Source: Pedobacter nutrimenti (lineage in GTDB: Bacteria; Bacteroidota; Bacteroidia; Sphingobacteriales; Sphingobacteriaceae). Taken from it: a stretch of DNA of 64,000 bases. Position numbers and translations under genes: made by a program. Under the pieces are notes generated by a model that ran no database searches, was not told where the DNA came from, and saw nothing but the letters and a program-made list of their open reading frames with translations. This document shows, piece after piece, positions 26,507-35,904 of this stretch (positions within the stretch are counted from its first letter, which is position 1; every line of letters begins with the position of its first letter). The stretch covers positions 340,889-404,888 of the forward strand of contig NZ_QKLU01000005.1 of assembly GCF_003208655.1 (NCBI RefSeq), written 5' to 3'.

Positions 26507-27457
26507 ATGACTAAATCTTTAAAGATAATTGAAGTAAAATCTGAGATTGGTGCGGGTACACGCGGTGCCAGTCTTGGTGTAGATGCGATAAAAATTGCGG
26601 CCCTGGATTTTGGAAGCAGGTTTTTTAAAAAACACAAATCGGTAGAAGTCCCAAATGAAAACCATTTGCTGCTGGAAAGCACAGGGAGCCCTTTTGCCAA
26701 AAGGATTTCCGGTATACTGACCATGGTAGAGCGGGTGAGTGATGAAGTTAAAAATACGCTGGGCAATAACGAATTTCCAATTGTACTGGCCGGAGACCAC
26801 AGTACAGCAGCCGGAACCATTTCAGGAATCAAAGCCGCTTACCCTAAGTCACGGCTTGGGGTCATTTGGATTGATGCCCATTCGGACATGCATTCTCCTT
26901 ATACTACGCCCTCGGGCAATATGCACGGTATGCCCCTGGCCATGGTACTGGACGAAGACAATACTGACTCTAAAGTCAATAAACTGGATCAGGAGACCAT
27001 TAATTACTGGTACCAGCTGAAAAATGTAGGCAATATTGCCCCGAAAATCGCTTACCGGGACCTGGTGCTCATTTCGGCCAGGGATATGGAAAAGCCCGAG
27101 GAGCACCTGATCAAAAAACATAAAGTCAAAAACATTACCACAGCCGAATTCCGGAAAAGGGGCGTGGAAAGAACGGTGATTGAAACGATGATGTACCTGG
27201 ACCACTGCGACCTGATCTATGTTTCTTTTGATGTCGATTCCCTGGACCCAACCGCTTCCAGAGGAACAGGCACACCAGTTGTCCAGGGATTGACAGAACG
27301 GGAAGCAGGTGCCCTGATGACCCGGCTGATCACCAACCAGAAGGTCTGCTGTTTTGAAATTGTAGAAGTGAATCCAACGCTGGATAAAGAAAATCAAATG
27401 GCAGAACATGCTTTTGAAATCCTGATTAAAGCAACCAATGCTTTCAGAAACGAATAG
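26507..27457 (+). CDS. Arginase/agmatinase-family ureohydrolase (arginase-like)
   Basis: 316 residues. Metal ligands for the dimanganese site are visible: LAGDHST (H98), WIDAHSDMH (D123, H125, D127) and SFDVDSLDP (D242, D244). The SGNMHGMPLA stretch after the second motif resembles arginase (SGNLHGQP) more than agmatinase. It removes urea from a guanidino compound, arginine or possibly agmatine. It stands divergent from the SpeA-like gene and four bases before argS, so it is probably cotranscribed with argS. Confidence 0.82.
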   Translation: MTKSLKIIEVKSEIGAGTRGASLGVDAIKIAALDFGSRFFKKHKSVEVPNENHLLLESTGSPFAKRISGILTMVERVSDEVKNTLGNNEFPIVLAGDHSTAAGTISGIKAAYPKSRLGVIWIDAHSDMHSPYTTPSGNMHGMPLAMVLDEDNTDSKVNKLDQETINYWYQLKNVGNIAPKIAYRDLVLISARDMEKPEEHLIKKHKVKNITTAEFRKRGVERTVIETMMYLDHCDLIYVSFDVDSLDPTASRGTGTPVVQGLTEREAGALMTRLITNQKVCCFEIVEVNPTLDKENQMAEHAFEILIKATNAFRNE

Positions 27458-27460
27458 AAT

Positions 27461-29239
27461 ATGAATATCGAACAAAATATAAGCGCAGCCTTGATACAGG
27501 CTGTTAAACAATTATATGATCAGGACCTTCCTGAAAACCAGGTGAGCCTTCAAGACACCCGCGCGGAGTTTGAAGGACAGATCACCATAGTGGTTTTTCC
27601 GGTGGTCCGTTTTTCTAAAAAATCTCCGGAAGCCACTGCGGCCGATTTGGGTACCTACCTGCAGGAGCATGTGGCCCAGGTGACCGGCTTTAACGTGGTC
27701 AAAGGCTTTTTAAACCTAAGCATTGCCGACAGTTATTGGCTAAATTTACTGAACAGCACTTTACTGGACGCTTCTTTCGGAACTTTTAAACCAAACGGTC
27801 AAAAAGTGATGGTGGAGTATTCTTCTCCAAATACCAATAAACCCCTGCATTTAGGGCATGTCCGTAACAATTTACTGGGTTATTCCATTGCAGAATTGCT
27901 TAAAGCAAATGGTTATGAGGTATTTAAGGTCAACCTGGTCAACGACAGAGGGATACACATCTGTAAATCGATGCTGGCCTGGCAAAAATGGGGCAATGGC
28001 GAAACACCCGAAAGCTCTGGCTTAAAAGGAGACCACCTGGTTGGCAAGTACTACGTCATTTTTGATAAAGAATACAAAAAAGAAATTGATGCGCTGAAAC
28101 AGGCCGGTCAGACAGAAGAAGAAGCCAAGAAAAATGCTCCTTTAATTAAAGAGGCACAGCAAATGTTATTGGCCTGGGAAAGCGGGGACAACACCGTGGT
28201 CGAACTTTGGAAAAAGATGAATGGCTGGGTGTACGATGGTTTTGCCGTTTCTTATAAAAACCTGGGCGTTGACTTTGATAAATACTATTACGAAAGCGAT
28301 ACCTATTTATTGGGTAAAGACAATATTGAAGAAGGACTGAGCAAAGGCGTATTTTTCAAAAAGCCCGATGGATCGGTTTGGATTGACCTGACTGCAGACG
28401 GCCTGGACCAGAAACTGGTTTTACGTGCCGACGGAACTTCGGTATACATTACGCAGGACATCGGTACCGCACAACTGAAATACGACGATTTTAAAATGGA
28501 CCAGTCCATTTATGTCGTAGGAAACGAGCAGGATTACCACTTTAAAGTCTTGTTCCTGATCCTTCAAAAACTGGGTAAAACCTGGGCCAAAGGATTGTAC
28601 CATTTGTCCTACGGAATGGTAGACCTGCCAAGCGGTAAAATGAAATCGAGGGAAGGTACAGTGGTAGATGCCGATGACCTGGTTGCAGAGATGGTCGAAA
28701 CGGCCAAGCAAAAAACAGAAGCCCTGGGTAAGGTAGACGGTTTCTCGGAAGAGGAAAAAGAAGCCTTGTTCTATAACATTGGAATGGGGGCACTGAAATA
28801 CTTTTTATTGAAGGTAGAACCCAAAAAACGCCTGCTTTTTGACCCGGCAGAATCCATTGATTTTCAGGGAAACACGGGCCCTTTTATCCAGTATACCCAT
28901 GCCCGTATCCGTTCTTTACTGAATAAGGCTGCTTATGCAAGTGCCCCGGTGAAGGAAAACACGGCCCTTTCGGCAACAGAGCTGGAAATGATTATCCTGT
29001 TGTCAAAATACCCTTCGGAGCTGGCTTCGGCTGCAAAAGGCTATACCCCGGCAACACTGGCCAATTACCTTTACGAGGTGGCCAAAATGTTCAATAAATT
29101 TTATCACGAAGTGCCGCCAATTATAAAAGAAGAAGACGCCGGACTGAAACAGCAGCGTCTGAACCTGAGTTCTGTTACCGCAGGCATCCTGAAATCGGGG
29201 ATGCGCATTTTAGGGATTACGGTTCCAGAAAGAATGTAA
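27461..29239 (+). CDS. argS: Arginyl-tRNA synthetase
   Basis: 592 residues, class Ia synthetase. The HIGH-type motif is HLGH (residues 130-133) within SSPNTNKPLHLGHVRNN. The KMSKS-like loop is KMKSR (393-397). The N-terminal add-1 domain and the C-terminal DALR anticodon domain (YTHARIRSLL ... NYLYEVAKMFNKFYHEVP) are present. Start ATG follows the arginase-like stop by three bases. It charges tRNA-Arg. Confidence 0.95.
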   Translation: MNIEQNISAALIQAVKQLYDQDLPENQVSLQDTRAEFEGQITIVVFPVVRFSKKSPEATAADLGTYLQEHVAQVTGFNVVKGFLNLSIADSYWLNLLNSTLLDASFGTFKPNGQKVMVEYSSPNTNKPLHLGHVRNNLLGYSIAELLKANGYEVFKVNLVNDRGIHICKSMLAWQKWGNGETPESSGLKGDHLVGKYYVIFDKEYKKEIDALKQAGQTEEEAKKNAPLIKEAQQMLLAWESGDNTVVELWKKMNGWVYDGFAVSYKNLGVDFDKYYYESDTYLLGKDNIEEGLSKGVFFKKPDGSVWIDLTADGLDQKLVLRADGTSVYITQDIGTAQLKYDDFKMDQSIYVVGNEQDYHFKVLFLILQKLGKTWAKGLYHLSYGMVDLPSGKMKSREGTVVDADDLVAEMVETAKQKTEALGKVDGFSEEEKEALFYNIGMGALKYFLLKVEPKKRLLFDPAESIDFQGNTGPFIQYTHARIRSLLNKAAYASAPVKENTALSATELEMIILLSKYPSELASAAKGYTPATLANYLYEVAKMFNKFYHEVPPIIKEEDAGLKQQRLNLSSVTAGILKSGMRILGITVPERM

Positions 29240-29262
29240 ATAAACGGATGAATTTGAAGGTA

Positions 29263-29306
29263 AAAGCGAAACAGAAGGATTATTCCTTCTGTTTCGCTTT
29301 TGTTTT
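29263..29306. terminator. Long bidirectional terminator between argS and the AI-2E family gene
   Basis: A 17-bp perfect stem (29263-29279 with 29284-29300) and 4-base loop, with T-run to 29306. It overlaps the last codons of the convergent transporter gene, so it serves both genes. Confidence 0.85.
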
Positions 29307-30419
29307 TTCAAGACCTGCTTTAACCGGAACGGGCGACTTTTTACGGAAAGCGGCAAAGGTCATGGGGCTTTTGGCCGGACGTTCATCACCCAGTAAAACG
29401 CCCCATTGTTTAAACTGGTCGGTACGGTCAAAGATCACTTTCAGGACTGCAATAAGCGGCATAGACAGGAACATGCCCGAAACCCCGGCGATGCTGCCCC
29501 CAACCACTACCCCCAGAATGGCCACCAGTGCATTGATTTTAATTTTAGAACCTACAATTCTGGGCATTAGAATGTTGTTGTCCAGAAACTGAACCACGGC
29601 AATGACAATCAGTACCGTTAATACCGGCCACAGCTCTGTAGAGGTGGTTAAGGTGAGCATGACCCCGATGATGTTGCCAATTAAGGCTCCTACATAAGGA
29701 ATAAGGTTCAAAATGGCAAAAATAACCCCGATAAGCAGGGCGTGTTTAATGCCAAAAATCATTAAGCCCCCTCCCAGTAAAATGGTCATGTACGTAATTT
29801 GAATGAGCAGGCCCACCAGATAATTTTTAATAATGGACTCGGTTTCATAAATGGCATCCTTTACCCTTGGATGGTGGTCTGTTTTGAACCACATAAAAAT
29901 AAACCGAAGCAGAATGTCTTTATAAAACAGCATCAGGTAAATATAAATGGGCAGCAGGCCCACAAAAATAAACAGAGAGCTTAAAGTCACGGCAGCACCA
30001 CTGGCCGCTGTACCCGCATAAGACAATAAATCGTCGCTCTTTTTATTTAAAAAATCGGTTTGTTCCTTGGTCGAATAGTCACTGATGCTGCTGATCCAGT
30101 TGCTTAGGGCATGTAAATGCTGGCTGACATTTTTTTTGATCTGCGGAAAATCATTCACCAGTGTACTGATCTGAGAAGAAAAGAACCAACCAATGAGGCC
30201 AACAAAAATAACCAGCAGCAGAATAGGAACCACAATAGCCAATACTTCAGGAACTTTCCATTTTCTCAGGAAACGGTACACCGGTACCAGCAGGATGCTG
30301 ATAAAAAATGCCATCAGTACGGGCATAATGATGCTGCTTCCAACCACCAGTATGGTGCCCAGGAGAACAATTCCCAATAATTCAATAGATCTTTTAACAG
30401 TAAGGGGCATTTCGGGCAT
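29280..30419 (-). CDS. AI-2E family transporter (PerM-like)
   Basis: 379 residues. About eight membrane helices with the family pattern: paired helices at the N-terminus (SIELLGIVLLGTILV), a large soluble loop (about 65-130), and a conserved C-terminal bundle (GLLIQITYMTILLGGG, IPYVGALIGNIIGV, ILMPRIVGSKIKINAL). Members include TqsA-type exporters and Na/H antiporters, so the substrate is unknown. Divergent from mnmE with overlapping promoter signals. Confidence 0.85.
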   Translation of the reverse strand: MPEMPLTVKRSIELLGIVLLGTILVVGSSIIMPVLMAFFISILLVPVYRFLRKWKVPEVLAIVVPILLLVIFVGLIGWFFSSQISTLVNDFPQIKKNVSQHLHALSNWISSISDYSTKEQTDFLNKKSDDLLSYAGTAASGAAVTLSSLFIFVGLLPIYIYLMLFYKDILLRFIFMWFKTDHHPRVKDAIYETESIIKNYLVGLLIQITYMTILLGGGLMIFGIKHALLIGVIFAILNLIPYVGALIGNIIGVMLTLTTSTELWPVLTVLIVIAVVQFLDNNILMPRIVGSKIKINALVAILGVVVGGSIAGVSGMFLSMPLIAVLKVIFDRTDQFKQWGVLLGDERPAKSPMTFAAFRKKSPVPVKAGLEKTKAKQKE

Positions 30420-30437
30420 AGAATGTCTGGTTTTTTA

Positions 30438-30445
30438 CAAAACTA
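30438..30445 (-). promoter_or_regulatory. Putative -7 box of the AI-2E family gene
   Basis: On the minus strand the sequence is tagttttg, an exact match to the Bacteroidota -7 consensus TAnnTTTG, about 19 bases before the start codon. No clear -33 TTG is seen. It forms an inverted repeat with the box for mnmE. Confidence 0.45.
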
Positions 30446-30471
30446 ACACTAGGAGCGTCGAAATGTTTGCC

Positions 30472-30479
30472 TAGTTTTG
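30472..30479 (+). promoter_or_regulatory. Putative -7 box of mnmE
   Basis: tagttttg, exact match to TAnnTTTG, about 26 bases before the ATG at 30506. Mirror image of the box for the divergent gene, so the two promoters face away from each other across about 26 bases. Confidence 0.5.
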
Positions 30480-30505
30480 TGTTTTACATCTAATGATGCT
30501 TAGTG

Positions 30506-31876
30506 ATGATTACAAATGAAACCATAGTTGCTTTGTCTACACCTACCGGCACCGGTGCCATCGGGGTGATCCGTCTTTCAGGAAAAGAGGCCATTTCCAT
30601 TACCAATTCGGTATTTAGCGGAAAGGATTTGCTGAAGCAGGAATCCCATACCATTCATTTTGGTTTAATAAAGGATGGGGAAAAGGTCATTGACGAAGTC
30701 CTGGTGAGTTTGTTCATTGCCCCGAAATCCTATACCAAGGAAAATGTGGTCGAAATTTCCTGCCATGGTTCCAATTACATCATTCAGCAAATCATTAACC
30801 TATTGATCAAAAAAGGAGCTTCGGCAGCAAAACCAGGTGAATTCACCTTAAGGGCTTTTTTAAATGGCGGATTGGACCTGTCGCAGGCCGAAGCGGTGGC
30901 CGATCTGATTTCGTCGGACTCTGCTGCGGCGCACAATGTGGCCATGAACCAGCTGCGGGGCGGTTTCAGTACCGAGCTGAACCAGCTTCGGGAACAGCTG
31001 ATCCATTTTGCTTCTATGATTGAACTGGAATTGGATTTTGCAGAAGAAGATGTAGAGTTTGCCAACCGTGACCAGTTACAGGAGCTGATCAATAAAATCA
31101 ATCTGGTGCTCAATAAGCTGATCCGCTCTTTTGAACTGGGCAATGTGATCAAACAAGGCATCAATACGGTTATTGCAGGCCGGCCAAATGCGGGCAAATC
31201 GACCTTGCTCAATGCGCTTTTAAATGAAGAAAGGGCTATTGTAAGCGAAATTGCAGGTACCACACGCGATACCATTGAAGAATTGTTAAACATCAACGGA
31301 ATCAATTTCAGGTTAATCGATACTGCGGGCATTCGTGAGGCTACTGATACCATTGAAGCCATTGGGGTCGAAAAAACCATGCAAAAAATTAACCAGAGCG
31401 CTGTGCTGGTGTATATGTTCGATGTGGTGAACCTGACGGTGAAAGAAATCCGTGAAGATATTGCCAAATTATACCGCCCGGGAATGGCTTTTATTGCCGT
31501 GGCCAATAAAATAGACCTTTCTTATAATAATAAGCTTAAAGAACTGCAATTGCCCTCAGAAATCCGTTTTATTGCCATTTCTGCAAAGGCAAACCAGCAG
31601 GTAGAAGAACTTAAAGAATTGCTGTACGATACCGCAGTAGGGGACCAGCTTTCAGACAACCATACCATGGTGACCAATATCCGCCATGTGGAGGCTTTGG
31701 AAAGGACCAGGGCTGCTTTGGACAGTGTGGCCAACGGACTGGTTAACCCGGTTACTTCCGATTTTTTATCCATGGACATTAAACAGGCGCTTTATTATTT
31801 AGGGGAGATTACCGGGCAAGTGACTACAGATGATTTGCTGGAGAATATTTTTAGTAAGTTTTGTATCGGAAAGTAG
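30506..31876 (+). CDS. mnmE: tRNA modification GTPase MnmE
   Basis: 456 residues. N-terminal tetrahydrofolate-binding domain (ALSTPTGTGAIGVIRLSG), central helical domain, and the inserted G domain with GRPNAGKS (225-232), TTRDT, DTAG and NKID. The C-terminus is the invariant FCIGK with the catalytic Cys453. With MnmG it modifies U34 of certain tRNAs. I start at ATG 30506 rather than the GTG just before. A decayed copy of the last part of this gene lies at 56152-56294. Confidence 0.95.
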   Translation: MITNETIVALSTPTGTGAIGVIRLSGKEAISITNSVFSGKDLLKQESHTIHFGLIKDGEKVIDEVLVSLFIAPKSYTKENVVEISCHGSNYIIQQIINLLIKKGASAAKPGEFTLRAFLNGGLDLSQAEAVADLISSDSAAAHNVAMNQLRGGFSTELNQLREQLIHFASMIELELDFAEEDVEFANRDQLQELINKINLVLNKLIRSFELGNVIKQGINTVIAGRPNAGKSTLLNALLNEERAIVSEIAGTTRDTIEELLNINGINFRLIDTAGIREATDTIEAIGVEKTMQKINQSAVLVYMFDVVNLTVKEIREDIAKLYRPGMAFIAVANKIDLSYNNKLKELQLPSEIRFIAISAKANQQVEELKELLYDTAVGDQLSDNHTMVTNIRHVEALERTRAALDSVANGLVNPVTSDFLSMDIKQALYYLGEITGQVTTDDLLENIFSKFCIGK

Positions 31877-31910
31877 ACTCGCAAACTAACGCATAGCATA
31901 ACAATATAAC

Positions 31911-31952
31911 AAGCTGAAAGCCTTATTTTTACTAAGGTTTTCGGCTTTTTTG
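31911..31952 (+). terminator. Terminator of mnmE
   Basis: A 15-bp stem with two G-T pairs (aagctgaaagcctta with taaggttttcggctt), 7-base loop and a T-run. Confidence 0.8.
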
Positions 31953-32133
31953 TTTGTCGATACTTTGCCCTGTTTTGTTGCTTTTTTTCCCCTGGAAGAA
32001 CGTATGGAAATTCAAATAGTGAACATATGCGTAATGTGGCGAGAATAATCAGCTTATCGGATCTTATCGAGCCTTATTTGAGGCGAAAACACATAGCATT
32101 AAGCAAAGCGTTATTAGCCAGAATGGGGCTAAA

Positions 32134-34581
32134 TCAATTAGCCCTTTTCTGTTCATCTGCCGAACTTGATTCTTTCTTTGATTTGGCTGCTTTTCCGTTA
32201 CCAAACCGGTAAGAAAAATTGACTCTGATGGCCCTGGTGTAAAAATTGAAATACGAATATTGGTACAAGTTCTTGTAGAGGTCGATCACGTTATGGCTTT
32301 CACTTTGAAGAAGGTTGGTGGCTTTAATTGTGAGGGCGCCCTTACTGCCAAATAATAGCCTCCTGATCCCAATATCGACCGTAGAATAAGCACCAAAGGA
32401 GGAGGTGACCAATTGCCTTTTAGAATTGTATTCGAGGTCAGCTTCGGCGCTCAGTTTGGGGGTAATTGAAAAGCTGTTGTTGGAGCTGATATAAATGGTT
32501 GGGATTCCAGGATTATTTAGCTTGAAATTGGCCACTTGTCCGCTGAATTGGTTTTGATATAGGGAAAAAGTGGTGTTGGTTGTCCACAAGTTAGCGAATT
32601 TCCTGGAATAACTAAGGTCGATATTCCACGAACTGGATCTCTGTATATTAGTAGGCATGCGGGTAACAGTAACCTGATTACTGTCCAGATAAGGCAAAGT
32701 CCGGACATAGTTTCGGTCAATGGTATATCCGACAGTCAGAAATAACTCCCCATACCATGACCAGGCCACCTCACCATGCCAGGTAAGTTGCGGTTTTAAA
32801 TCAGGGTTTCCTTGAAAATACAAAACCGGGGTAAGCGGTCTACGGAATGGAATTAACTCATGGTAACTGGCGCGTTCTATTCTCCTGCCCAGCCTGATGG
32901 TTAAGCCATGCTGCTCGTTGAACTTATAATCAAAAAAAACAGCCGGAAATAACGATAGGAAATCTTGTTTCACAGATTCACCAGTTAGCAACTGTAGCCC
33001 TTTAGTAATGGTTTGTTCAGCGCGCAATCCTGCCTGAATGCTTAGCTTTTTATAGACTTTGCTGACGTTAATATAGGCTGCATTAATGTTTTCCGAATTG
33101 ACCGAATAATTGGTTTGCATGGAATCCAGGATATTGAGGCCATTCAAATCTTGATAGTAAAGGTTGTTGTTATTAGCCCTTATATAGCTTGATTTAAAGC
33201 CAACCTCCAGACGTCCTTGACTTTTTAGGGGATGTGTATAATCCACTTTGAAGGCATAGATCTTTAGCCGTCTGCTTTGATCCAGGAAAACTAAAGAACG
33301 GTCCAGAAAATTTCCGGAGGCATCCTTTAATAAGGTTTGATTGTCTTGTCCGGCATGGTTTCGGTAACCAGAATAATCCAGGCTAAAGGTTAGCACCCTG
33401 CCAGAAGAATCCAGTTCATGGGCCAATGCAATCCCGGTGGTATAATTGAAGGGCTTATTTTTATTCAATGCGCTAAAGTATTCAGTTCCGGACAGTGAAC
33501 GGTTGCCATCAAAGATATTCATATCAGACAAGGTTTGGTCGCTACTTGATTGTATATTCATGTTACCTGTTAAAGAAAGTGTTGTGTTGCGGGAGAGATA
33601 GAGGTCGATCCCCAGGGCAGGTGAGTAAGTTTTGTTGCTAGTGATGTTGTCATTGCTGGAAGTCCGTTCTGATTGGAGAATATGGTTTCCATCTAGTACA
33701 TCCACATTTACTGTCCGGTTAAAAAAGTCTTTTTTATAGGTATAGCTGTTATCCAGGTAAAGATTATAAAAATCTGTTTTATAACTTAAGCTTACCCCGC
33801 CACCATAATTGCCATAATAACCTTGCCTGTAGTTTCCATTAAAACTACCATTAAAGCCTTCCTTTCGGTTTTTCTTTTTCACGATGTTAATGATCCCCCC
33901 ATTCCCAGAAGCATCATATTTGGCAGATGGGCTGGTCATGATCTCTATTTTTTGAACGTTGGCCGAAGGCATACCGTTTAGTAGGGCAGCCAGATCGGAC
34001 GCAGATAAATAAGTTGGTTTCCCATCGATCATCACATTGATACCAGACTTGCCATTAAGGCTGAGCTGACCATCTTCTGAAATCTGTACCCCGGGAAGTT
34101 TCTTCATCGCTTCTAACACGGTTGAACCGGCATTTGTGATGTCCTGATCAACATTAACTATCGTTTTATCGATCTGTCTTTCAATCTTTGGGACGGTTCC
34201 TTTAATGATGACATCATGAAGTACCCGGGTTGATACTTGTAAACGAATGACCCCCAATGTAGCGGGTTTGGAGTTAGAGTCGATCAATACACCTGATCTT
34301 ATAAAAGGTTCAAACCCGATCATGGTAATCTTAATTTGGTAATTCCCTGGCTTCACATTTTTAAAAGTAAAGTAGCCCAGATCATTGCTTTTTGTTGATT
34401 GCGTGATGCTGGTATCCTGTTCGTTTTTCAGTATAACGGTAGCATAAGGTTGGGGACTGTTTTTGTGATCAACAATGTTCCCTGTAAATGACCGGTTAAC
34501 GGTTGTTTGTGCTTTTGCCGGATCGGTTAAAAACAATAGCCAACCGCAGAGCGTTCCTATCCAGATAGAATTGAATTTCAT
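32134..34581 (-). CDS. TonB-dependent receptor-like outer-membrane beta-barrel protein
   Basis: 815 residues from ATG at 34581 (MKFNSIWIG; six more codons are possible upstream). Signal peptide ends PAKAQ. A carboxypeptidase-regulatory-like domain (about 30-110), a plug-like domain (LKKLPGVQI, NGKSGINVMIDGKPTYL, GNGGIINIV) and a barrel of the OMP_b-brl_3 type follow. The C-terminus is a charged tail, not the usual terminal Phe. Substrate is unknown. It stands divergent from a LytS/LytTR pair that may control it (inference). Confidence 0.85.
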   Translation of the reverse strand: MKFNSIWIGTLCGWLLFLTDPAKAQTTVNRSFTGNIVDHKNSPQPYATVILKNEQDTSITQSTKSNDLGYFTFKNVKPGNYQIKITMIGFEPFIRSGVLIDSNSKPATLGVIRLQVSTRVLHDVIIKGTVPKIERQIDKTIVNVDQDITNAGSTVLEAMKKLPGVQISEDGQLSLNGKSGINVMIDGKPTYLSASDLAALLNGMPSANVQKIEIMTSPSAKYDASGNGGIINIVKKKNRKEGFNGSFNGNYRQGYYGNYGGGVSLSYKTDFYNLYLDNSYTYKKDFFNRTVNVDVLDGNHILQSERTSSNDNITSNKTYSPALGIDLYLSRNTTLSLTGNMNIQSSSDQTLSDMNIFDGNRSLSGTEYFSALNKNKPFNYTTGIALAHELDSSGRVLTFSLDYSGYRNHAGQDNQTLLKDASGNFLDRSLVFLDQSRRLKIYAFKVDYTHPLKSQGRLEVGFKSSYIRANNNNLYYQDLNGLNILDSMQTNYSVNSENINAAYINVSKVYKKLSIQAGLRAEQTITKGLQLLTGESVKQDFLSLFPAVFFDYKFNEQHGLTIRLGRRIERASYHELIPFRRPLTPVLYFQGNPDLKPQLTWHGEVAWSWYGELFLTVGYTIDRNYVRTLPYLDSNQVTVTRMPTNIQRSSSWNIDLSYSRKFANLWTTNTTFSLYQNQFSGQVANFKLNNPGIPTIYISSNNSFSITPKLSAEADLEYNSKRQLVTSSFGAYSTVDIGIRRLLFGSKGALTIKATNLLQSESHNVIDLYKNLYQYSYFNFYTRAIRVNFSYRFGNGKAAKSKKESSSADEQKRAN

Positions 34582-34779
34582 TTGTTTGATTTTCACCAAT
34601 AGTAGCGCGATTTGATATACAATGTACCTGCAGTTGATCGATAGGTATTAGATGCTGACGGACAGGCGAAAATTCCTGATTGATCTGGTTGGGGAGATGT
34701 TTTGAGCAGTTCAGGGGGATGAAACTGCCTGTTTGTCGACCAGTGATTAATTTATACCTTAAATTATCTATACTTGTTG

Positions 34780-35904
34780 ATGATGAGCTTTGTTGAAAAA
34801 ATCCTTGATGCAGAAAAAAAGTACCGACTGTTAAGTCACGTACTATTCTGGCTGACGATGATGCTGATCGCTATCAGCAATAGCAAATATCGGGATGGCA
34901 ATACATTTACCTATCGTTTTGCACTGATAGGTAATGGCCTTTTCCTTGGCCCGCAGATCCTTGCCACTTATTTTCTGACTTACTGGGTGGTACCGAGATT
35001 TCTTTTCAAGAAGAAATATATGGTAACTCTAACCGGTTTTATCCTGGTCAGCTACTTGATCTGTGTTTTGTGCCGTTTTCTAATCATCCGCGTTGCTGAG
35101 CCTCTGGCTGGAACAAGTCCCAAAGCATTTGAAACCAACCGGGAGATATTTACGGATCTTCCCAAGCTTCTTTATGTTTATTTCTTTAGCATCTTTTCAC
35201 TTGCTTTTGTTTTTATGTTCATCAAACTGCTCAAAGACCAACTGAATATTCAGAAACACACACTTACGCTTGAAAAACAAAAGGTGGTTGCGGAGCTCAG
35301 GTTGTTAAAAACACAACTAAATCCGCATTTTCTATTCAATACTTTAAATAACATTTATTCTCTTTCTTTGATGTCATCACCGGCCACTGCACCATCGATT
35401 GCCAGGCTTTCTGAAATACTCGACCATATTTTATACCGTTGTGATCAGCAGGTTGTTCCTTTATCTACCGAGATTGCCTTGTTAGACAATTATATTGGGC
35501 TTGAAAAGTTGCGGTATGATAAGCGTTTGCAAGTGCATTTTAATAAACGTATTGATCAGGAAATCAGTATTGCACCTTTGCTTATGCTTTCTATTGTAGA
35601 AAATGCATTTAAACATGGAGTAGGTAAAGATGCTGGCACCCCATTTATTGCAATAGACATGGAAGTATCCGAAAGCTTATTTATTTTTAAAGTAGTTAAC
35701 TCTGTAAGCTATAACAGGGGAAACCAGGAGGGAATCAATGAAAAAATTGGATTGAACAACCTCAAACAGCAACTGCAACTGATCTATGGAGCAGCTCATC
35801 AATTGATAATTGAGCAAACCGATGAGCTGTTTAAAGTAATCCTGCAAATCGATTTAACGATGAAGAAAACATATGAAGAAGATACGCTGTTTATTGGTGG
35901 ATGA
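34780..35904 (+). CDS. LytS-like membrane histidine kinase
   Basis: About 374 residues from ATG 34780; tandem TTG codons just upstream are less likely starts. Four membrane segments lie in the first 150 residues, then a coiled coil, the phospho-acceptor in LNPHFLFNTLNN (about H183) and the ATPase N-box IVENAFKHGVG. No large extracytoplasmic domain. It overlaps the response-regulator gene by 32 bp, so the pair is coupled. Its upstream region is shared with the divergent outer-membrane receptor gene. Confidence 0.9.
   Translation: MMSFVEKILDAEKKYRLLSHVLFWLTMMLIAISNSKYRDGNTFTYRFALIGNGLFLGPQILATYFLTYWVVPRFLFKKKYMVTLTGFILVSYLICVLCRFLIIRVAEPLAGTSPKAFETNREIFTDLPKLLYVYFFSIFSLAFVFMFIKLLKDQLNIQKHTLTLEKQKVVAELRLLKTQLNPHFLFNTLNNIYSLSLMSSPATAPSIARLSEILDHILYRCDQQVVPLSTEIALLDNYIGLEKLRYDKRLQVHFNKRIDQEISIAPLLMLSIVENAFKHGVGKDAGTPFIAIDMEVSESLFIFKVVNSVSYNRGNQEGINEKIGLNNLKQQLQLIYGAAHQLIIEQTDELFKVILQIDLTMKKTYEEDTLFIGG

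Noticed and set aside
26849-27511. 220-codon frame opposite the arginase-like gene
   Set aside because: Antisense of a well-supported enzyme; no motif of its own.
30784-31506. 240-codon frame opposite mnmE
   Set aside because: Serine-rich antisense shadow of a conserved GTPase gene.
32134-34581. Reading the receptor as half of a SusCD pair
   Set aside because: No SusD-like gene on either side; the neighbours are a two-component system and mnmE.
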